From positions 1-64,000 of the forward strand of contig JNVV01000069.1 of assembly GCA_000733355.1 (NCBI GenBank): a stretch of DNA of 64,000 nt. The letters run 5' to 3'. The translations under genes were made by a program, and so were the position numbers. The stretch is from Falciphora oryzae. Taxonomy: Eukaryota; Ascomycota; Sordariomycetes; Magnaporthales; Magnaporthaceae. Below, one piece after another: positions 11,096 to 20,832 of the stretch (its first letter is position 1; each line of letters begins with the position of its first letter). The notes under the pieces were generated by a model, which saw only the letters and a list, made by a program, of their open reading frames with translations, did no database searches and was not told where the DNA came from.

Positions 11096-12118
11096 GAGGT
11101 CCTTCCCGGGCACACCCCCTTTTTGCTCCCGCACCCACCCCCACTCCGATATCGGTGCGCATGGACTTTTTTATGGCGCACCCACACAAACGAACATAGG
11201 CTTTAATGCAGGCAGGGGCTCAATCAACAAAAGGGAAGCAAATAGAAGTTATCGCCACGAGCAATTTATTAAAAAACGATCAAAAACGCGGTGTTGAACC
11301 GCCAAATTACATAGGAAAAGTGCAGGGGCACGGCGTTGAAGCCGTCTATCTAAGGCTACAAAGGGGCCTAGGGACTCGCAAAGGGATCAAAAAACTCGGC
11401 AGAGGCCGGCGCAGGCGCTGAAGAGGGCGTAGAGGCCCTCCCGGCCGGCGTTGAGGGCAGGGCGGCCGGCGTTGAGGGCAGGGGAGTGCCGAGGGTAAGG
11501 ATTAGATCCTCGTCAGCCTCGTCGGCCTCGTCACGTGCATTTAAGGAGGCGCCCAGTTCGTGTTGAGAGTAATCCCGCCTTGCGCTGGCCCGTATACCCG
11601 TGCGGGCGCGGGTGCGAGGCCCTGCCGCCGGCGCCTCGTTGCTGAAGGGGCCGGTCCCTCGAGGCCGGCCCTTTCTGACTCCAACCGGCTCCGCAACCCG
11701 CAACAGAGGGTCCTCCGCGAGGCGGTTACCCGGGTGCAGCCAAAAGCTATCGACAGCGGCGATCTGCAAGCCAGGCGTTTGGGGATCGCGCCGTTGAGCC
11801 TTATGCAATGCGATAAGCTCATGGGGGCAGGGGAGGCCGTCCCAATCCGTTGGGGGGGGCTGCAGCCTCGTCGGAGGCCGGCCCAGCCTCGTCGGAGGCT
11901 GACCCAGTCTCGCCGGGCCCGGCCTCGTCGTCGCTCGAGATCGTGATCACTTCGTTCATAGGGGTAATTGTTGAAAAATGGATCAAAAATGGCACCAAGT
12001 TCAATCTGCAGGCAAAATTACGTGGGCTGCGAAACCGGAACGCACAGGCGTTGCACGGGCCAAAAGTGGAGCGGGGTGGGTGCGGGAGCAAAAAGGGGGT
12101 GTGCCCGGGAAGATCCTC
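11096..12118. mobile_element. 1.0-kb TIR element with 8-bp target duplication (MULE-like?)
   Basis: The ends are inverted repeats of about 45 bp, beginning GAGGTCCTTCCCGGGCACAC on the left and GAGGATCTTCCCGGGCACAC on the right (reverse complement). The element is flanked by the direct repeat TTTCTGAT (11088-11095 and 12119-12126). Inside, the minus strand has an open frame, 11808-11368, with a KGRPRGTGPFS motif and acidic and Pro/Ala-rich tails. It resembles the C-terminal end of fungal transposases of the Mutator-like type, but no catalytic domain is present. This is therefore probably an internally deleted, non-autonomous copy. The 8-bp duplication would also fit hAT, so the superfamily is uncertain. 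Confidence 0.8.
11368..11808 (-). pseudogene. Transposase C-terminal remnant inside the TIR element
   Basis: This 146-codon frame lies wholly within the 1.0-kb TIR element. It has a basic KGRPRGTGPF motif, then an arginine-rich patch, an acidic patch (DEADEADED) and Pro/Ser/Ala repeats ending FFDPFASP. There is no zinc finger or DDE core. It is interpreted as the tail of a longer transposase whose catalytic part was deleted; this rests on recollection of similar tails in fungal Mutator-like proteins. Confidence 0.4.
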
Positions 12119-13663
12119 TTTCTGATACGTGTCCTCGACCGCGGCTGATATTTCGGTGGTCCTCGTGATCCTCCCCGGCGCCAGGATGTCCTCGTCGTTG
12201 GGCCGCTGGAAAATGATGCCGCTGGTTTCCCCGGACGACCTGCTGCTGCTGGCCCCGTCGCCCCCCAAAGCCACCGCGCTGCCCGCGTCGCCGCCACCCA
12301 AGGCCGGCGAGGTCGATGGTGCCGGGCTCGCGTCGCGGCGGGTGCCGCCACCGGCGGTGACGTGGGGGGGATGGTGGGAGCAGACGGCAACGTGCGAGTC
12401 GAACTTGGAGGCCAATTTCGTCCCCCGGCTCGGGTGCATTTCGAACACGTTGCCGGCCTTGTCCGTGGCGGCGCCGTCGTCGTTGTCGATGTCCGCACCG
12501 CCGTGGGGGGCAAACATGCCCAGCATTTTGCTGTTCCGGGCCACCGACGCGCACCCTTTACCGGTCCCGCCGAGGCCGCCGCCTGCTGCCTTGCTGCCTC
12601 CTCCGCTTCCACCACCACCACCACCTCCTCCTCCTCCTCCTCCGCCCCTTGACTTCGAGGTGACGCCGTACTTGCCCCTGGCGTAGGCGTACCTCCTGGG
12701 CGTCGTGCTTTCCAGGATCTTCTTGAATAGCGGCTTTAGGCTGGGGATGGAGCCCGCGATGATGGCGACGGATATTTCGGCGTAATACCTATCGTTGTGG
12801 CGTTTAGTGGTATCCATCTAGGCAAATAGCAACAAGCCTCCTTCCAACAGAAATACGCTGCCTCCGCCCCTTAACAAACCATGAGATGCTTGGCATGATT
12901 TGACGTACCATATGTTGATATCTGCACTGTCCCACAGGAAGTCTCCCTGCTTTTCTAGGTTCGATATGACCATGGTCTTAACAATGGCCGCGGCTGTGGC
13001 ACTGAATCGATGAAAGACAGATGCGTGTTAGCTGTAGGGAACTGTCCAAAGGTGGAGAGGGGCGGGTGGTGGTGGCCCGCGTACAATAAACCGAGCGACA
13101 TGATGTCCATAACGGCCAGCTTGACCCTCCAGTTCAGTTGTACCTTCCATAGCATGGGGACGGGCAGCACGGCGAAGAGGAGATCTGTGCCGATCCCAAC
13201 CGTGAAGATGAAATACGCCACAATGACATTGGTGCGGTCGGAAACGCATTCGCCGCCGCCTGGTAGGGCCTTGTTCCAGATGAACTCCATCGGTATACAC
13301 TGCAGGATGAGATGCACTGAAAAAACACACACGCACGCACACACTTCCGGATCAGTTTTCCTCCTGCTATTCGTAATACGACTGGGGAAGTGCTTACGGG
13401 TTCCACTGACGGTGGAAACCACAGTCACTGCCAGGAGAATCCAGATGAACCAGGTGTAGGATTTAGACGGAGAGATCTTGAGGAGGAAGGAGCCGACGCT
13501 GAGTTTAGCCATCCCGATGGCGATTAGGCACATAGGCTGGGTTGCGAGGTTGATGTGCAGGCCAGCGGGGACATCTTCCCTCGGGATATACTCGATATGG
13601 CGGCCTGCTCCCAGGCGCACCATGGGAATGGTTATCATAACCAAGGCGAACAGCACAACCTAT

Positions 13664-13695
<32 letters not shown>

Positions 13696-14026
13696 GTGGG
13701 GCCCTCCCTCGTCAGCCAGATATGATTCAACGCAAGCACAGCAGGTGATGCATCTCGAGACCCAAAGTCAAAAGTTGAATAGGGGGTGTAGAGGGTCGAC
13801 GAACCGCGGAGGTGATCATAAAGTAGTCCTCGACAGCGACCTTACGGATGAACTTAATCCTGACCCAGACCCTCAGGCACACGATGAGCACGGCTAGGGC
13901 GCAGAGCGTGCAGCTCACGCCGATAATTTCGGGTCCCCTGTTGATGTTTTCGCGCTCCCCAGGTTGGAATTTAAGGTGCGGAGGCCTCGGGGGAGAACCC
14001 GGGGGTGGCGAACCCGAGTTGTTCAT
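11819..14026 (-). CDS. Fungal rhodopsin-like 7-TM protein with transposon-derived C-terminus
   Basis: The proposed exons on the minus strand are 14026-13805, 13659-13398, 13316-13085, 13001-12909 and 12788-11819. The introns are 145, 81, 83, 120 bp; the first has a GTTCGT donor and a long poly-T tract before its acceptor. The CDS is 1779 bp (592 residues). The N-terminal half has the seven-TM plan of the fungal integral membrane family PF20684, including RVWVRIKFIRKVAVEDYF, QCIPMEFIWNK and a closing FLWDSADINIWYYAEISVAIIAGSIPSLKP. A Gly-run linker and a low-complexity cytoplasmic tail follow. From 12118 downwards the tail is encoded by the inserted TIR element. Removing the element and one copy of its duplication restores ...DTYQK-SVEDTV and a stop at 11067-11069. 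The function is unknown; relatives often sit near secondary-metabolite genes. Confidence 0.78.
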
Positions 14027-14281
14027 TGCTGCTCGTAGGATGGTGGTGGGGGGGACGCTGGATGGACGGACGGGGGGTCGGCGATCGGATCGGATCCTCG
14101 GTCTGTAACGAGAAAGAAAAGTGGTCAATCACCACAAAGAGACCGCCTGCCTGCGGAAGCCGTACATGTCTTTAAGGGGCTAAATGACGGGAACAGGGAC
14201 AACAAGTAAAATAAATAACAAAAGGACAAAAAGGAAAAAAAAAAGAGGCCCAGGTTTTCCGGCAGGCATTGACTTCTTGTT

Positions 14282-14488
14282 TTCCCGGGGGGGGCCGGAC
14301 CGTTTGCGCGATTTCGCTAATTCTTGGTTGCCGTATCTCGACACCATGCCATGGATTGTATTAATCGGAACATCGTATTTCGCGTTCAACGCAGCCTTTT
14401 CAACTCCCGTAAGATATTTTATAACAATTTTCGTCTTTTTATGAGGCGAATACTCGCCTAACAGATTCTCCGGGCCTCGTTTGGGCAT
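14282..14488 (-). pseudogene. Truncated Tc1/mariner-like transposase N-terminus
   Basis: Starting at the ATG at 14488, about 69 codons encode a basic region with a helix-turn-helix pattern (YLTGVEKAALNAKYDVPINT, then a basic RKRSGPPR). This is typical of the first DNA-binding domain of pogo/Tc1-type transposases. The similarity ends there: the following codons encode an unrelated hydrophobic string and no DDE domain is found. It is a 5' fragment of an element. Confidence 0.5.
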
Positions 14489-14648
14489 ATTGTACGTGTT
14501 TGAATTGATAGGGTTGATGAAAACGCGTCGTGAGAAAGCGGGGTAAAGAAAAAATCTATCGGTATTTTTGTCCCTCCACTGTAAGCTAATATTTTACCCG
14601 CTAAAATATGGAGGGGCTAGCGGCGTAATCCTCGGGGGCCGGGGTAGC

Positions 14649-15034
14649 TTACAGGAGGGAAGGGGCTAGCGGGTGGGTGGTTTGCCCACTTGTTGGTCTT
14701 GCCGCCTCCTGTGCGTCTCGCGCCTCGGCGGCGGCGGCTGCTATCTTAAACACTGCCGCTTGGTACATTCGCGCACCGAACTCCCTTATAGCGCCCATCT
14801 CTTTGCGAGTAGGGCGCTTTAAAGTCCCGTCTACCCGTTTGGGCCGTACGGGGCGGCTATGGTGGTCGGCCCGGAGGGGCCCAAGCAGTTGGCGCATTGC
14901 AGGCTGGCCGTGCATGGCTGGGCGTAGCTTTCATTGACGATTTTCCCGCATTGCACGCACCGCGACCTTTCTTGTAACGCCCCGCACAAAACCGAGCCAC
15001 GGAGCCACCAGCGAACTGCACGGAGCCGAGCCAC
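14649..15034 (-). pseudogene. Repeat-associated ORF remnant, copy 2, with zinc-finger-like cysteines
   Basis: One minus-strand frame (15034-14831) has a cysteine pattern, CVQCGK...CTASLQCANC, and stops. The overlapping frame (14915-14649) continues into KEMGAIREFGARMYQAA, an Ala-rich run and GQTTHP. The second part matches the remnant at 2972-3226. The change of frame suggests a frameshifted gene with an N-terminal zinc-binding motif and an Ala-rich C-terminus. Its identity is unknown. Confidence 0.35.
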
Positions 15035-15815
15035 GGAGCCACCTGGATAGCTAGCTTACCCAAATTGTCATGGCTGACAGAGGGCCTGGGCCGGCCACGC
15101 GACCAGGCCTCCAGGCACCCACAGATATCTTGCACCCAGGGCCTCCGGCCTCTGGGGCTGCAATTCTTCCTAATATAACCCACCTAACCACCACTTTCGA
15201 CGACCTACCTATTGGCTCTCACACAAATCCATACAATGTTTCAACTACTAACTGGGAGACTTTTTTGTCCGTTCTTGTGTGCAATGAAATCTCGGGGCCA
15301 GGAAAAGATGCACTCGGGCGAGCAAAAAAAAAGCCATAGTCCGGTGGTCCACATCGCCAGGAAGGGCGGCTATTGGTTCGGACGTCCAGAATTTGCATTA
15401 CAGGCAGCTGGAGAACGAATAATCATTGTGCCCACTACACCACTTCAACTGCGGACTTTAACCCGCCCAAGGAGCGGTTAGACTATGGCAGCAGCGAATT
15501 GCCCGCGCCACAGTCCCCCCTCCCGGGCCAAAGACGAAGGCGACTGAGAAAGCCAGGTAACAACATTTTGGCGACGCCCACTTTGCTTTGTCGTCTTGTT
15601 TTCCGCTCACTGGATCCCCCCGCTTACGTCTGCTCTCTGCTCTTCCCCATCCGTGAAATTGACATCCGGCAGTTGATCTTTTCTTTTTCGAGCTCCAGCA
15701 GCCCCCGCTTTAGCTTTCTAGGTTCTGATCGCACTGGAACACCATTCTTCCTATCTTTGCTATCTAGGCCTTCATATCGCCGACCGTGGCTTTCAATCGT
15801 GCTTCACCCTGCACC

Positions 15816-16669
15816 ATGGCGTTCCAGAAGGCTCTCGACAGCCCCGACCGCTACACCGTCGGCTGGATCGCCGCCCTGCACATCGAACGAGCGGCTGCCG
15901 TTGCCATGCTCGACGAGGAACACGCACAGCCAACCGGCTTCAACAGGCACCCCACCGACACAAACGTTTACGATTGGGGCCGGATGGGAGAGCACAACAT
16001 TGTCATTACCTCTCTTGCCGCTGGCATCTACGGAGTTACTTCGGCTGCCACTACCGCCTCAAGCTTTCTCGCTTCGCTGCCTTCCATCAGATTTGGCCTC
16101 ATGGTGGGCATTGGAGGCGGCATCGTCCGGCCAGACGAGGATCGTGACATCCGCCTCGGCGACATTGTCGTAAGCCAGCCAGATGGTACTACGGGAGGTG
16201 TTTGCCAGTATGATTTGGTTAAAGCAAAGTCTGGCGACGTCCGTGAACGCAAGGGCTTTTTGGCAGCCCCTCCCGCCGTCCTTCTTAAAGCCCTTGCCGG
16301 CATCCAGGCCTATCACGAACGGAAGCCATCCAGGGTTCCCGGCTTCCTAAAGAAGATGCTGGAAGAGAATCCCAAGATGGCGAAAAGTTCAAAGCAGAAC
16401 CCCGGCTACGGCCACCAGGGGTCCAGCAACGACCGACTTTTCAAATCGTTTTGCACGCACGTTGGCGGCCGAGATTGTCGCGGCTGCGACCCGGCCGAAG
16501 AGATCCAGCGCGATGCCCGGGACACTACGGACCCTGAAATCCATTACGGCATCATTGCATCCGGCAATACTCTCGTTAAAGACGCAAACGCCCGCGACCA
16601 GATTGTGGCCGATGTCGGGGAAGATTGTATCTGCTTCGAAATGGAAGCCGCCGGTCTAATGAACCATTT
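15816..16669 (+). pseudogene. NLR 5' part: PNP_UDP phosphorylase-like domain (interrupted)
   Basis: The frame starts at ATG 15816 (context ACCATGG). After about ten residues it enters a purine/uridine phosphorylase-like domain: YTVGWIAALHIERAAAVAML, the phosphate-binding MVGIGGGI loop (about residue 97), RLGDIVVSQP, HYGIIASGNTLVKDA and FEMEAAGLMNHF. This is the usual N-terminal effector domain of one class of fungal NLR proteins, intracellular STAND receptors linked to non-self recognition and cell death. The frame is cut after CATTT (16665-16669) by a copia LTR. It resumes at 30153 with [17 protein letters not shown], exactly the next expected family motif, so the domain was intact before insertion. 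Confidence 0.92.
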
Positions 16670-16873
16670 TGTCAGCAAAATCAGGCTAGGTGTCAGACAT
16701 AATGGTATTGTACAGAAGGATCGCGAAGATTCCAGTGGCGAATAGAAGTGGGCTGTGTACAAGTGCATAGGCCACCTGCCCTGTGTATATACACCTACGA
16801 GGATTTCAGTCCTTTTCGGAAAAAGGAGGGGGATAATAGAAGTATGATTTTTTAGTGCTTAAAAAGTTTGACA
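16670..16873 (+). repeat. Copia 5' LTR
   Basis: 204 bp, TGTCAGCAAAATC...TTTGACA. It differs from the 3' LTR at nine positions. At every one this copy has T where the other has C, or A where the other has G. Confidence 0.96.
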
Positions 16874-16967
16874 ATTAAAAGTTTTAGTATTTTAATTACT
16901 TTTGCGAACCAGCATATTATAAAACATAATCAACTTATCTTTTAGGATAATCTAGCACCACGAAAAC

Positions 16968-18567
16968 ATGTCTACTAATACTACTGCGAACCCTAACAAC
17001 TTTAACAACATCAAGTACGAGAACCTTGCCGATTGGCCAAATTGGGTCGCAGTTTTTAGGTCCAAAGCTAAAGCCGTTAAACTTTAGCTATATATCCGAC
17101 CCGATAACCGATCACTTTGGCCCTCCGAGGAGCCAAAACCTTAGCCCCACGAGTTTAAGCTGAAAAAGCTAGTTAAGAAAGCCATCCTTAACTTCCGAGC
17201 CCAGCACAATTTTTAGACCTTTTTAGTTACAGTTCAGATGGATGACGATAACGACGACGACGAAAATGCTGGCGTACTTAACGGCCCGATGTTACGACCG
17301 ATTACTTACAAAGACCTACACTCTAAGGGGAAAGATGCTTTGGAAAGGGCCGAGAAGAGATGGGATAAAAAGAATGCCAATTTCGCTAAGCTCCAAAAAA
17401 ACGAATAGTTACTTAAGGAATGGGTATAAAAGTTTGTTTTTATATCTATTTTTGGAGCTAACTGTGACTACGAAAAAGAACTTGGCATTTGGTACGACAA
17501 TTTGCTTTTTTCAGCAGCCAACTACCTCGATATCGGACGGATTTAAGCTCGAAAGAAATATAAAAAGCGGCTCGTTAAGTTTATAAAGATCCCGGCCAAT
17601 TTAATTTTATGGACGACTTAGTGGCTTAAAGTGATTACCTATGGGGCCAAACGCGATTACAATAGCTGCAAAAAGGCTAACGAGTGGCTTAACGACCTAA
17701 AGGAGTGCGTGATCAGCATTATCCCCATTTGGGCCAGCAACTTTGATAGATATAGATAGGCTAAGATTAACAACACCCTCAGCCCTTACGATATTGCAAT
17801 CGAGCTTAACGACGCGTTTGCAACGGCTTTGGCTATAACTCCAAGCAGCGGCAAGCTATTTCGAGGTGCTTTTGGAGCCACCTACACCTTTGAAGATACA
17901 TAGCCAAATAAGAAAGAAAACAAAGACAACAAAAAGAATAAGAAAAGGAAGAGAAGCACGTTTGACTTAGAAGATAAAGGGTGCTTTGCTTGCGGCTTTT
18001 TAAGACATGAACTTAAGGATTGTTTCCTAGCATTTCCGGAAAAGGCATGGGAAGGTTTCAAACCATACCCCCGCGGATAAGAAATCTATGAAGCACGAAT
18101 CAACAACGACAACCATCCTTTGAAGATGACTATTAAAAATTTGAAGAAGACCAAGTCAGTGGATACCGACAATTGACTTTTTCGCCGCCAAGGAACTGCA
18201 TTTAAAGGCTACAAGATAGTTCCCGGCGGCTTTAAAGCCGATTTATACCCATTCCGGAACGCTGCAATTCTGGATTTTGGAGTAACAATTTATATTTTTA
18301 ATGAAATAACACGATTTAACAACTTTAAACACGCGGACGCTGGTGATTACGTTTAAGCCGGTAAAGGGCCAGTTCCTATCGTTAGTTGGGGCGACCTCGA
18401 TATCTAAGTTACCGGCCTACGAGGTCCAGCCCTAATACGATTAACCAACGTTACCTTTTGCCCAAAGTTCTTTTGCAACCTAATCTCCTTACGGCGCTTT
18501 TATTAGATTAGGTGGCATTGGGATGACGTCAACAATTGGGTTAAAAGGATATCGGACAAAACACTTA
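16968..18567 (+). pseudogene. Copia gag and protease region, RIP-damaged
   Basis: The reading starts at ATG 16968 with MSTNTTANPNN and runs through about a dozen in-frame TAG/TAA/TGA codons. A CX2CX4HX4C zinc knuckle (CFACGFLRHELKDC) lies near 17980-18020. The protease-like motif ILDFGVTIYIFNE near 18270 has Phe where the catalytic Asp-Ser-Gly normally has Ser. The frame continues up to KTL at 18566, where the MITE interrupts it, and resumes at 25970-25973 with IAKVINKLDQFV. Confidence 0.85.
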
Positions 18568-18977
18568 ACGTGGTTTATCACCGAGTGGCGCACCCTCACC
18601 GAGTGGCGCACTTCAAATCCCATACTAAATGCCGTTTTTAACTCCTAGTTAAATCGATCAATTTAACGTAAAATTCCGTAAAAATTTAATACGTTATATT
18701 TAACTATATAACTGATTTTATAATGAATTAGTGATATTTTTACCATTACTCTTTTAGGGTTAGTTTGCATATTTACACAGTGCAAATACACAGTGCTACA
18801 AACTAACCCTAAAGGAGTAATGGTAAAAATATCACTAATTCATTATAAAATCGGTTATATAGTTAAATATAACATATTAAATTTTTACGGAATTTTATGT
18901 TAAATTGACCGATTTAACTAGGAGTTAAAAACGGCATTTAGTATGGGATTTAAAGTGCGCCACTCGGTGAGGGTGCG

Positions 18978-19272
18978 TGTAACAAGGGGTCAAAGACGGC
19001 TTGGAGAAAGAATCTCTAGATTGCAGATAATCTTTCTATGGGCTCAAGAGATGCTTGAGGAAGAAGGAATCTCTCGTGGAAGACATAGGAGATGGCAGGG
19101 TTTATATAGACCCTTTGTGATCCGTGCGAAGTATCGAGTACATGATTCACACTGCCTTCCAACCTTCACCGCTTGGCCTTGGGGCCGTTAACCGCCTATG
19201 CGGGTCTCCGAACCTCCGTAAGGCCGACTCGTAATGCCGACTAGTTAGGTCCACGGGTTCTTCCGTATGACA
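18978..19272 (-). repeat. Gypsy 3' LTR
   Basis: 295 bp. It differs from the other LTR at three positions near its left-hand (transcript-upstream) portion, all G-to-A in a TpG context on the plus strand. The pol frame ends inside this LTR, at 19241. Confidence 0.95.
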
Positions 19273-20677
19273 CTATCCTCCTCTTCCTAAGGCGCGTCTC
19301 GAAACCTTCCGAGGCCCGCTTAAGGGATGCGGCCGTGCCTATGTCTTGTGGCACGCGGGGGTCCCTAGGCTTGTCGGGGTTAAGCCGATGAAAAGCCATA
19401 ACGTACTGCTTAGATCCGTCGGTATCGAAATGCTCCCAAGGTTCCCACGTCCAGTCCTTTTTGCGTGGGTAATCCTCCCACTGGACAAGGTAACGAACTT
19501 TCCCGCTTGTATCCATGGAATCCATAACTTTCTCTACAACGAAATCTCCTATAACCGAAGGGGCCTCCCGCAATACCTGGTCAAGGTCAGGTCGTGCCTG
19601 AATGCCAGAGCGGTAGGGTTCGATAAGGGATACGTGGAAAGCGTTATGGATTTTCCAGGTTTTAGGCAGGGCCAGTCGTACCGCCGTGGGAGAAATAACC
19701 TTAAAGATCCGGAAGGGCCCGAGCATTTTGGCATCGAGTTTCTTGGCGGGGCGACGGGTCTTTATGTGCCGGGCGTTCAACATAACGAACTGTCCTTCGG
19801 TAAGGACCGGCGAGGGGCCTCTCTTTTTGTCGGCCCAATGCTTCATCCGTTCCCGGGCTTTCTCGAGGTGCCGTTTGGCTTCTTCGTGCACCTGGGTCAT
19901 CCAGTGCCGGTAAAGTTGGCTTGCTGGATTGCGTACTCGTCCTGGGAGAGGGGGATTATTGGAAGCTGGGTGGTACCCGTAGTTGGCGAAAAAGGGAGTA
20001 ATGGAAGTACTTGCCGAAAATGTATTATTATAGGCAAATTCCGCCGTGGGTAACAGCTCGACCCAGTTAGTCATTTCGTAATTTACGAAAGACCTAAGGT
20101 AGGCTTCCAGGCTTTGGTTAAGCCTTTCGGTTTGTCCATCCGTCTGGGGATGAAAGGCAGTGCTCATTTTTGGCTTTATGCCTACCAAACGGAAGAAGTC
20201 TTTCCACAGGTGGCTTGTAAATCTGGAATCTCTATCAGAGATAATATCCAGAGGCACACCGTGCAGTCGCCAGTATTCTTTGGCGAAAATGCGGATAAGG
20301 TCATCCAACTTCTTACCCTCGACTTTGAGGGGGACGAAATGCGCCATCTTGGTAAAGGGGTCTACCATTACCCAAATTAAATCGCACCCATCGCTTAAAG
20401 GGAGGTCCGTAATAAAGTCCATGGCCACCGTCTTCCAAGGCTGGTAATGCAGCTCCATAGGTTATAAGGGTCCAAAGGGGGCATGCCTTGGGGCCTTATT
20501 GCGTTGGCACTCCAAGCATCCCCTCACGTATTCCCGGACTTTTGCCTCGATATTGGGCCACCAAAAGTGCCGAGTAATTAACTCGAAGGTTTTATCCATA
20601 CCCATATATCCAGCGACTTTTGTATCATGTTCGGACTCGAGGACTTCCTTTTGCAGGGCCTCCGTTGGCACCCACAA
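19241..20677 (-). pseudogene. Gypsy integrase with C-terminal chromodomain
   Basis: The zinc-binding N-terminal part (20677-20462) ends RGCLECQRNKAPRHAPFGPL and is followed by an in-frame TAA. The core (20458 onward) shows the catalytic residues in AMDFITDLP, ISDRDSRF and TDGQTERLNQ. A GPF/Y-like segment (MLGPFRIFKV) follows, then a chromodomain (VVEKVMDS...YLVQWEDYP...WEPWEHF). Chromodomains in such elements are known to direct integration to heterochromatin. The stop lies inside the 3' LTR. Apart from the TAA, which probably replaced a glutamine codon, the integrase looks intact. Confidence 0.9.
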
Positions 20678-20832
20678 TCTTTCCTTATAATAAAGGAGGC
20701 CATCCTCTACTTCTTTACCCTTTTCGGGCTTCCGGAAGCGGCCCTGGTATTCGGAATCCGATATACCAGCTTGCTTAACTTTGTTAGTAAATTCCGTAGC
20801 CCATTTTAGGACTGGAATATTGCAAAGCCGGC

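Larger units (their letters stand above)
14027..15815. other. Intergenic with transposon fragments
   Basis: This stretch holds a Tc1/mariner-like N-terminal fragment (14282-14488), a second Ala-rich and zinc-finger-like remnant (14649-15034) and the 5' region of the NLR gene. A short inverted repeat, CCCTCCACTGTAAGCT near 14572 against AGCTTACAGGAGGG near 14647, may be the end of another element. An open frame at 15070-15339 shows no recognisable motif and is not called. Confidence 0.4.

Noticed and set aside
12001..12652. Several long frames around the Gly-rich tract (12600-12660)
   Set aside because: They are alternative readings of the Gly-run exon of the rhodopsin-like gene and of the inserted element.
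15070..15339. 89-codon frame beginning MADRGPGP upstream of the NLR
   Set aside because: Composition is not protein-like beyond a few residues, and there is no motif or splice evidence.
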